Source of the DNA: Hypomesus transpacificus
Lineage: Eukaryota > Chordata > Actinopteri > Osmeriformes > Osmeridae
Assembly (NCBI RefSeq): GCF_021917145.1
Contig: NC_061074.1
Coordinates: forward strand, 7,866,485-7,930,484
Length of the DNA stretch: 64,000 nucleotides
Reading direction: 5' to 3'
Shown: piece after piece, positions 59,297 through 64,000 of the stretch
Position numbering within the stretch: the stretch's first letter is position 1
How the letters are laid out: every line of letters starts with the position of its first letter
Translations under genes and position numbers: made by a program
The notes under the pieces: model-generated
The model's database searches: none
What the model was told of the DNA's origin: nothing
Seen by the model: the letters and a program-made list of their open reading frames with translations, nothing else

Positions 59297-60545
59297 CGCT
59301 GTAGACTCCCTCATCTTTGTTCAGTGAGGTGTGCTGTGCTCTCGAAGCAGTGTGTTTTCTGGATAGGCTCGTGCAGCGAGGTCTGCTCGATGGCTTGGAA
59401 TTCACTGCGAGCGTCCGCGATGTGACGAAGCCATAACTAATCCTGCCAGCTCTTTCTTGTAGGATTTGCGAAATGAGCAAATCCAAGCCGAGCAGGGCTC
59501 TGCTGTTTAGCGTCATGCCAATGTCCTCCCTGTCTCACGGCTGTGTTGAAGGCGGGTTTTCAATGCCCTCCCCAATTGTCTTGTTTTTGTTCTGTGTTCG
59601 CAGGGGACGGATTTGCCGATTTCAAGTCTGTCAGCGTTGACGATGGCTTCACAGACTTTAAAACCGCCGACAGCGTCTCTCCACTAGACCCCTCAGACCA
59701 GGCCAAGATCTTTCAGCCCTCTTTCCCTCCTCCTTTCCCTAATTCTCAGTCTTCACAACAGCAACAAACACCAGCAGCAGTTTCTCTCCCTCAGCCTAAA
59801 AATCCTCTCAATATGGCCGACCTGGACCTGTTCTCCTCTCTGGCCCCCTCTGGCTCCGCCCCAGCTGAGGCCAAGCCCAGCCCTTTCCCCCCCGTGCCCC
59901 ACCCTGCTCTCGTGCTTCCTCCAGGGGGGGGCAAGCACCCTGGGGGAGGAGCAGACGACTTTGGCGACTTCGCCCTCTTCGGCTCCTCCGAGGCAGCCCC
60001 CGGCCCCGCGGCGGGAGGGGGCGTGGCCACGCCCCAGGACGACTTTGCGGACTTCATGGCGTTCGGCAGCTCCGGGGGCGAGCACAAGGGCGTCGCGGGG
60101 GGCCGAGGGGAGGGGGCGTCTCAGCAGAGACCCCTGCAGGCCTCTGACAAGTACGACGCCTTTAAACAGCTGTCCCTGGAAGGGGGCGGGGCCTACGACA
60201 ACGCCAAAGAGAGCGGCGGCGGCTCCTTCTCCTCCCTGAAGAGCGACTCGGACGACTTTGCCGACTTCCAGTCCTCCAAGTTCTGCACGGCGCTGGGGGC
60301 CTCGGAGAAGAGCCTGGTGGACAAAGTGGCGGCCTTCAAGCAAGGCAAGGAGGACTCGGCCTCCGTCAAGTCCCTGGACCTCCCGTCCATCGGGGGCAGC
60401 AGCGTGGGGAAGGAGGACTCTGAGGACGCCCTCTCAGTGCAGCTGGACATGAAGCTGTCCGACATGGGCGGAGACCTGAAGCATGTGATGTCGGACAGCT
60501 CTCTGGACCTGCCCGGCCTCTCTGCCCACCAGCCCCCCGCCGCAG
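43898..60545 (+). CDS. synrg: Gamma-synergin (AP-1 gamma-subunit binding protein), 5' 16 exons, continues off window
   Basis: Gamma-synergin is a peripheral trans-Golgi/endosome protein. It links the AP-1 clathrin adaptor (gamma-ear) to other trafficking factors, and its EH domain binds SCAMP1. Sixteen coding exons join in phase: 43898-43932, 48193-48233, 49322-49455, 50029-50156, 50507-50612, 50899-51010, 52436-52729, 54130-54411, 54714-54746, 55716-55793, 55971-56167, 56819-57061, 57165-57307, 58111-58229, 58551-58613 and 59604-60545. They encode the first 983 residues; human is about 1,300. In order: Gly/Met/Gln-rich N terminus, coiled coil (about 102-148), DEFSDF motif (209-214), EH domain (415-480), Met/Pro-rich linker, then many DDFxDF motifs. 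The last donor leaves phase 1, so further exons lie to the right. Confidence 0.96.
43933..48192 (+). other. synrg: synrg intron 1
   Basis: A 4.3-kb intron with TAGC-rich palindromic sequence near 44090-44125, (TG)n at about 45565-45586 and a 13-bp tandem array at 47578-47745. No nested gene seen. Confidence 0.85.
47578..47745. repeat. 13-bp tandem repeat, about 12 copies
   Basis: Units alternate between AGGCTAGTGTTCT and AGGCTAGTGTTCC; one late unit has ATTGTT. Degenerate AGGCTAGGT fragments continue to about 47830. Confidence 0.96.
48193..48233 (+). CDS. synrg: synrg exon 2
   Basis: Encodes residues 12-25 (SFIYPVGGGLGPPQ), matching the Phe-Pro-Val and Pro-Pro-Gln pattern of the family N terminus. 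The 41-base exon is bounded by CTTCTGCAG and GTGAGT. Confidence 0.92.
48379..48581. mobile_element. Short hAT-type MITE in synrg intron 2
   Basis: The 187-bp element (48387-48573) has ends TAGGGCTCTCCAACCCTG and the inverse of CAGAAGTCTTCAACCCTG. The 8-bp flanks ATCTAGCG and ATCTAGAG match at seven of eight positions and fit the hAT target consensus. Confidence 0.85.
49017..49062. repeat. Alternating CA/CG tract (Z-DNA prone)
   Basis: ACACGCGCACACGCGCGCGC then (AC)n: about 45 bases of strict purine/pyrimidine alternation in synrg intron 2. Confidence 0.93.
49322..49455 (+). CDS. synrg: synrg exon 3: Gln/Met-rich segment
   Basis: Encodes residues 26-70, with eight consecutive Gln (CAG/CAA mix) followed by GFPMVQVMPPNMQGMMGMN, matching the mammalian GFPMVSVMQPNMQGIMGMN segment. 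The poly-Q is longer than I recall in mammals. Confidence 0.95.
50029..50156 (+). CDS. synrg: synrg exon 4: Gly/Met-rich segment and start of coiled coil
   Basis: Encodes residues 71-112, with MRALGPQYTADMQKQMAEE leading into the coiled coil. It ends CA|GTAAGG in phase 2. A stop codon created by reading through the donor is not used. Confidence 0.95.
50258..50448 (+). mobile_element. tRNA-derived SINE in synrg intron 4
   Basis: A full copy from GGGAGTCAGGTGGCTGATTG to the TAAATGACTAAATGTAAATG tail. It fills more than half of the 350-bp intron. Confidence 0.93.
50507..50612 (+). CDS. synrg: synrg exon 5: coiled coil
   Basis: Encodes residues 113-148 (KRLEQQQRMLEEDRKRRQFE, then QKQKLRLLSSVKPK). 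The charged heptad-like pattern is strongly conserved in synergins. Confidence 0.96.
50899..51010 (+). CDS. synrg: synrg exon 6
   Basis: Encodes residues 149-185, with TGEKSRDDALEAIKGNLDGF and SRDAKMHPTP, near identical to mammalian gamma-synergin. Confidence 0.96.
51120..51995. repeat. 31-bp minisatellite, about 28 copies, in synrg intron 6
   Basis: The unit reads CTCTAGAGGGCTGGGTCTCT followed by CTGAAACACTC. Copies vary mainly at the TCTAG/TGTAG and AGAGGG/AGTGGG positions. It occupies most of the 1.4-kb intron. A minus-strand frame of Pro/Arg/Glu repeats across it is an artefact. Confidence 0.97.
52436..52729 (+). CDS. synrg: synrg exon 7: first DFxDF-type adaptor motif
   Basis: Encodes residues 186-283. 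DDDEFSDFIQGPV (207-219) matches the mammalian EEEFSDFMQGPV motif, a gamma-ear binding site. The rest is a low-complexity Ser/Pro-rich linker. Confidence 0.94.
53293..53483 (-). mobile_element. tRNA-derived SINE in synrg intron 7 (minus orientation)
   Basis: Reverse copy from TTTAGTCATTTAGCAGACGC to CTCAGCCATCTGACTCCCC, followed by a small duplication of the last 16 bases (to about 53499). Confidence 0.92.
53824..54055. repeat. 77-bp tandem repeat, three copies, in synrg intron 7
   Basis: Units beginning CTTTCGGATGGGTAGACTG start at 53824, 53901 and 53978 and appear identical, so amplification is recent. Confidence 0.96.
54130..54411 (+). CDS. synrg: synrg exon 8
   Basis: Encodes residues 284-377, with GPSLEEKLFSSCDLTAAKKA followed by a Pro/Ala-rich stretch. 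The acceptor is GTGTCTAG and the donor GG|GTGAGA, in phase 1. Confidence 0.88.
54714..54746 (+). CDS. synrg: synrg exon 9: 33-base microexon
   Basis: Good splice sites (CACTCCCAG and GG|GTAAGT) flank 33 bases that join in phase 1/1 and read ESMPRSFSFSLG. Its length is a multiple of three, so it may be alternative. Evidence is splice sites and phase only. Confidence 0.65.
55343..55368 (+). repeat. Poly-G run of 26
   Basis: Uninterrupted G homopolymer in synrg intron 9. The true length is uncertain. Confidence 0.9.
55653..55706 (+). repeat. synrg: (TG)27 tract at the synrg exon 10 acceptor
   Basis: A pure TG repeat sits between a branch-point-like CTAAC (55643-55647) and the TCAGCAG acceptor, in place of a polypyrimidine tract. 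Confidence 0.95.
55716..55793 (+). CDS. synrg: synrg exon 10: segment before the EH domain
   Basis: Encodes residues 389-414 (VGAYPQQEQIQPMVPGWLYN, DSLIP), matching mammalian PGWVYSDSLIP just before the EH domain. The acceptor is a CAGCAG tandem, so one residue may be optional. The exon is 78 bases, phase 1/1, so skipping keeps frame. Confidence 0.92.
55971..56167 (+). CDS. synrg: synrg exon 11: EH domain
   Basis: Encodes residues 415-480 (MFKKVLEFTMTPSGIDTAKL, YPILMSSGLPREALGQIW, ANRTTPGMLTKEELYTVLAL). This is an EH (Eps15 homology) fold of paired EF-hand-like helices that binds NPF peptides such as that of SCAMP1. The conserved Leu and Trp of the peptide pocket (LGQIW) are present. Confidence 0.97.
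56819..57061 (+). CDS. synrg: synrg exon 12: Met/Pro/Ala-rich linker
   Basis: Encodes residues 481-561, beginning SGLPAMSVDILSQFPSPPVP and continuing with low-complexity Met/Pro/Ala sequence to NFIPNFPPVQ. This corresponds to the family's proline-rich linker after the EH domain. Confidence 0.92.
57165..57307 (+). CDS. synrg: synrg exon 13: DDDFQDF adaptor motif
   Basis: Encodes residues 562-608. TKTDDDDFQDFQEAPKAG contains the conserved DDFQDF gamma-ear motif, and QSFTDFQ follows 14 residues later. Confidence 0.95.
58111..58229 (+). CDS. synrg: synrg exon 14: DKYAVFKQL motif
   Basis: Encodes residues 609-648 with SDKYAVFKQLSVE at 626-638, the first of three related DKYxxFxQL motifs. Confidence 0.93.
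58240..58441. repeat. C-rich minisatellite and (CA)n in synrg intron 14
   Basis: CCACCCTGTCCGTCCCC-type units run to about 58388, then (CA)n at about 58409-58441. Confidence 0.92.
58551..58613 (+). CDS. synrg: synrg exon 15: DKYSVFRQL motif
   Basis: Encodes residues 649-669 (DSGDKYSVFRQLEPPADRKP). It is a 63-base, phase 1/1 exon that is essentially one copy of the repeated motif. Confidence 0.92.
   Translation, partial: TLETNTVCSDSLNHLQTGNQ
59604..60545 (+). CDS. synrg: synrg exon 16: large DFxDF-rich exon
   Basis: Encodes residues 670-983. FADF (673-676) and FTDF (685-688) come first, then DDFGDF (787-792), DDFADF (815-820) and DDFADF (886-891), and a third DKYDAFKQL (851-859). SLVDKVAAFKQGKEDSASVK and SLDLPSI follow. 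The exon ends at CGCAG|GTGAGG in phase 1. The motifs are binding sites for AP-1/GGA ear domains. Confidence 0.95.
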
Positions 60546-63500
60546 GTGAGGAACTAGTGCGCTTGCTCTGGTGAGGCCACGCCCAGTCACACACAGGACC
60601 AATCCCAGGCCTGGCTGTGGCTTAGTATCCGCCCCCCCCTTCAGTGCCCTACAGCTCCCACTAAAACATGGGGTCAAAGGGCAGGCAGTAAGCTCCAGGG
60701 CTGCACTACATGCACTCACACAGACCCTCACAGCACTACATCATCATAACCATTATGGCCTCACACCCAACACTGTCATTCATCTCTATCCCATGTCATA
60801 TTCCACCGGTTTACGTATAGATTTATTTATTCATTTGACTATTATTATGGTGATTTCGGTAAGTATGTTTTGAGTAATGTGTTTTTCCATTCATCGATCC
60901 CTGGTCTTTGCCTCCACCTCCGCTCACTCATTTAGACCCCCAGGCTCTCTGTGTGTGTGTGTGTGTGTGTGTGCGCACATGCGTGTGTGTAAAAGTGTGT
61001 GTTGGTGTTGATGAAGGCAGCTGAATATAAAGTATGCAGGAGCATGGCTGTGTTTAGGGAGCTGCAGGGAAGGAGTTAGTTCATTCAGGTCAGGTGACTG
61101 ATCCTCAGTGTCACTGTCTACTGTAGGCTCATGAACATTCCCTTCTCCACTGGCAAAATGTATTTACATTTGCTGTCCGGCACTTAAGGCCCAAGTAAGG
61201 AATTGAGTATTGATTGGAGATTCGTTGTAAGGCTTTTTGAAGGAGATACTATATTTTAGAACTGATGGGAGGGGGGGGGGAGCATTTATGGCCGAAACTG
61301 TATGTGTGTGTCTCAGTCAGTATTCCTGTTGCAGACATCATAGTCTTTTTAGTGTTCACTGTTAGATATTAGATCTCCATTGGAGCTTCTCCACCTCCAA
61401 ATACGTTATTGGTCGGATGCCCTCCAGTGTACATCAGTACTGGTTGGTCAAAGGTCAGCTTTTCAATCAGATGAGCCTGAGAGCACAGTCCCTTCCAGGG
61501 AGAGTTTGCCTTGGGCGCTTCACTTCTCACTGGATCCTGATTCACCCCCATGGCCAGGCCTTTTCCATAACAGCCAGCGCTCATCATTTATTCACCTGGC
61601 ATCTCATCTTCCATGCCATGTCTCATATTCAACCTTGTATGTGCAAGGACCTTTGCAAGTACGTGCACCCTGAACATAGTTAGTGCGAGTCGTCACAAGC
61701 TTTCAGACCCTCATCCCCCGAAACGTTGACATGACTTACGTTGACATAATTTAGTACACCCAGTTTACCCAAGCTGGGCTTCTGTACTAGTAGGAAGACA
61801 AATGTAGTTATCACTGCAGACCCTGGAGCCGCAGCAAAGCACTAGATGTGATCTGTACGACCCAGTCAAGCGCTCACACTTTCCCCAGAAGCTGTTAATT
61901 GCTGCTTTTTCTTGGTTCCATCTGATTCTTCCATCTATAGTGTTATCCATAGAAAGTTCCTTAGAAAGAAATCCTCTCTGAGGGAGAAAAGAAGGTAGCC
62001 GACAGACCTCTGAGTGTGTGAACCTCACCACGCTTGCACTATGTTCCTGGACGTCTTGCCTGTTAAAGAGACAGTACCTCTTTTCCTGGTTTGGGGGCTT
62101 TCTGGGCCTCAAGGCTCCAAATGAAGGCGGTTTATTTCATGTGTCCATGGTTTTCAGGTATGTTTTTATCACGTGTGGGTCTGTGAACTGGCTTTCTGAG
62201 AACACAGTCTTGTTAGTTTTCCCCCCTGCCTTGCTTTATGCTGCAGAGTGCCTGCTAAATCAATTTGTGAAATTGACAAGAACATATTTGAGAATGCCAT
62301 TTTCTGCATATCAGTATTACATGTTTTTATCAAAGAAAGAAAAAAGAACATGTATTCATACAGATTTAATAGTGTATTTTTATTACAGGAAAATTTACTC
62401 ATATTTATTTTGGAACTAGTTAGACTTCCTGGTATTGTTTTAATGTGTTAACTATTTGAAGATGAAATGTATTTATTAGGATATTTATTGAACACATTTT
62501 AGGTCAAGGATTTAATGTTGTCTTGATAAATCCTGTCCTGCTCTTGTTGAATGGGTCCTAAGAGCTTGTGCACACAAGTTTATCACAAAGGTAGCGAGAG
62601 AAAAAAAGATACTGTCTCTTTAAATCTTTTTAAGCACCTGTAATTGGACAATATGAAGGCTTTGTCTAAGGTGTTGATGTCTGGTAGACCTCTCTTTGTT
62701 TTCTTTAACCCTTTTAGTGCCCCAACAAGTGGTTACAGAACAATTTGGATGCATAGATCATTCTTTTTGTGATCAAACATAATGTAATGCTGCACCTCTG
62801 GTCCTTACAAATGCAACATAGGCATAGTCCTCCTCAGACTCCTGCAATATGGATCTGAAATGACAGCATCCTGATTTAAATCGGGTCTCAAAAGGCTTTC
62901 GAGTTTATGTCGTGAGAAATATTTCTGAGACATTCGGGTCCTCAAAGGGTTAACAGCACCTGCCTTGAAACTTGTCCTTCTGAATGAACTTGGCTTTTCA
63001 AGTGTTCTCTGTTCTCTTCGGGGGGGAAAACCCCCCTGTTGCTTTTTCCCCCCTCGTTAGTGACCAGGCCCCCCCTGAGAGTTCCTCATTTTAGTCTGTG
63101 AATGTGCCTTCTCATACTGGATCTCTTTTACACTGCTTCTTCTATATCCTACACTTGTTTTCTCTTCTTTCTCTTGAGACGCTTTTCAACTGTTTTCTTT
63201 GTTTTCCTTTCTGAATTTCTGCATGCCGTTGTATCCTGAACGATTAAAATACCCTTTTACAAGTGTTAGTTATCTCTTGTATTTCCAGACCCTTTCCTCA
63301 CAGTATTTTGTGGTCTTTCTCTTCTTTCTCTCCCTCCCCATGTTGTGGTAATAAATCTGACTGTTGGTATGGCTGATACGCGTATCGTCTTATTTTCCTC
63401 CTGTTCCGTTTCTCAGCAATTTGTGTTTGGATCTAGCTCCCGCGAGCTTACCGTGCTAGCTCCTTGTCAATTTCACAAATTGTTGATGACTGCTGTGGTT

Positions 63501-64000
63501 CTGTTCAGTGGTGTGTTGAGCGGTGACTGAGCTCCGTGCGTGTGTGCACGCGTGTGTGTGTGTGCAGCTGTGTGTTAGTGTGTTTCAGGGAGCCCACTCG
63601 GATTCTTGTCATTGATTTCACATGGACGTTTGCTACACATGTACAACACAGTTTGAGGGGAACAGAATCGATACAAAGCGAACGGTTCCACCACCGACGT
63701 TGCCATGACAATCCGTTACTGAGACAAGCACCTCCCTCCGGTCACGTTTCCATTGAGCATGGTTACCAAGGCTGTCGGTACGCCGCTAATAAGCAGCTTT
63801 GTATCGTTGGCACACATGGGGCAGGTGCCAAGAAGCTCTGAATAGAGAGGAAGGACGTCTCTGAAATGGGACAGTAGTTTTTGTAAACATTGCACAGATA
63901 ACAAGCTAAAATATTGTACCCTAGATATTTATTTGTTATTTGCCTCTATTCTTAGTCCGTCATTTTGAGCTTCACAACACCCGGACCCCTGGATGGTGGA
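60546..64000 (+). other. synrg: synrg intron 16 (incomplete, at least 3.4 kb)
   Basis: No phase-1 exon was found before the right edge. The stretch has (TG)n near 60950-60972 and 63548-63564 and a G7-A4-C6 inverted repeat at 63020-63036. The remaining C-terminal exons of synrg should lie beyond the window. Confidence 0.6.

Noticed and set aside
59753..60343. 196-residue minus-strand frame
   Set aside because: Shadow of synrg exon 16, which is firmly supported on the plus strand.
61369..61587. 72-residue minus-strand frame with GGHPTNNVFGGGEAP
   Set aside because: Composition is plausible, but there are no splice sites of note, no family recognised and no supporting neighbours.

Overview
This window is ordinary vertebrate nuclear DNA, almost certainly from a ray-finned (teleost) fish. 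Coding exons are short and separated by GT-AG introns, the proteins are strongly vertebrate-like, and the non-coding DNA is full of CA/TG microsatellites, G/C homopolymers, minisatellites, hAT-type DNA transposons and a repeated tRNA-derived SINE whose tail is typical of fish. I cannot name the species. I found no bacterial, viral or CRISPR content and no new multi-gene system.

Four genes lie on the + strand. (1) srsf1 (1421-3071, four coding exons) encodes the SR splicing factor SRSF1. (2) dynll2 (5822-6228, two coding exons plus an upstream non-coding exon) encodes cytoplasmic dynein light chain LC8 type 2. (3) hnf1b (23825-36647, nine coding exons) encodes the POU-homeodomain transcription factor HNF1-beta. 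(4) synrg (43898 to beyond the right edge, 16 coding exons seen) encodes gamma-synergin, an AP-1/clathrin accessory protein with an EH domain. I rebuilt the exons by joining reading frames across splice sites with compatible phases. The joins give complete 247-, 89- and 544- (or 548-) residue proteins and the first 983 residues of synergin.

The layout is compact on the left (srsf1, dynll2), followed by a 16-kb gene-poor stretch (6.6-23.6 kb). That stretch holds a roughly 1-kb hAT element, a compound CA array, a polypyrimidine tract, several hairpins and a G-rich 26-bp minisatellite with a higher-order repeat of about 182 bp. hnf1b spans 13 kb. A 7-kb interval with an inverted pair of SINEs separates it from synrg. 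synrg has a long first intron and later introns crowded with tandem repeats.

The four genes are not an operon and do not share a pathway. Their proximity is a synteny matter: SRSF1 with DYNLL2, and HNF1B with SYNRG, are each near neighbours on human chromosome 17.

The points most worth checking are a weakened or shifted hnf1b exon 4 splice donor, a (TG)27 tract between the likely branch point and the acceptor of synrg exon 10, a possible in-frame 27-nt cassette in srsf1 intron 3, a perfect hairpin in the srsf1 3'UTR, and an unexplained exon-like stretch on the minus strand inside hnf1b intron 4.
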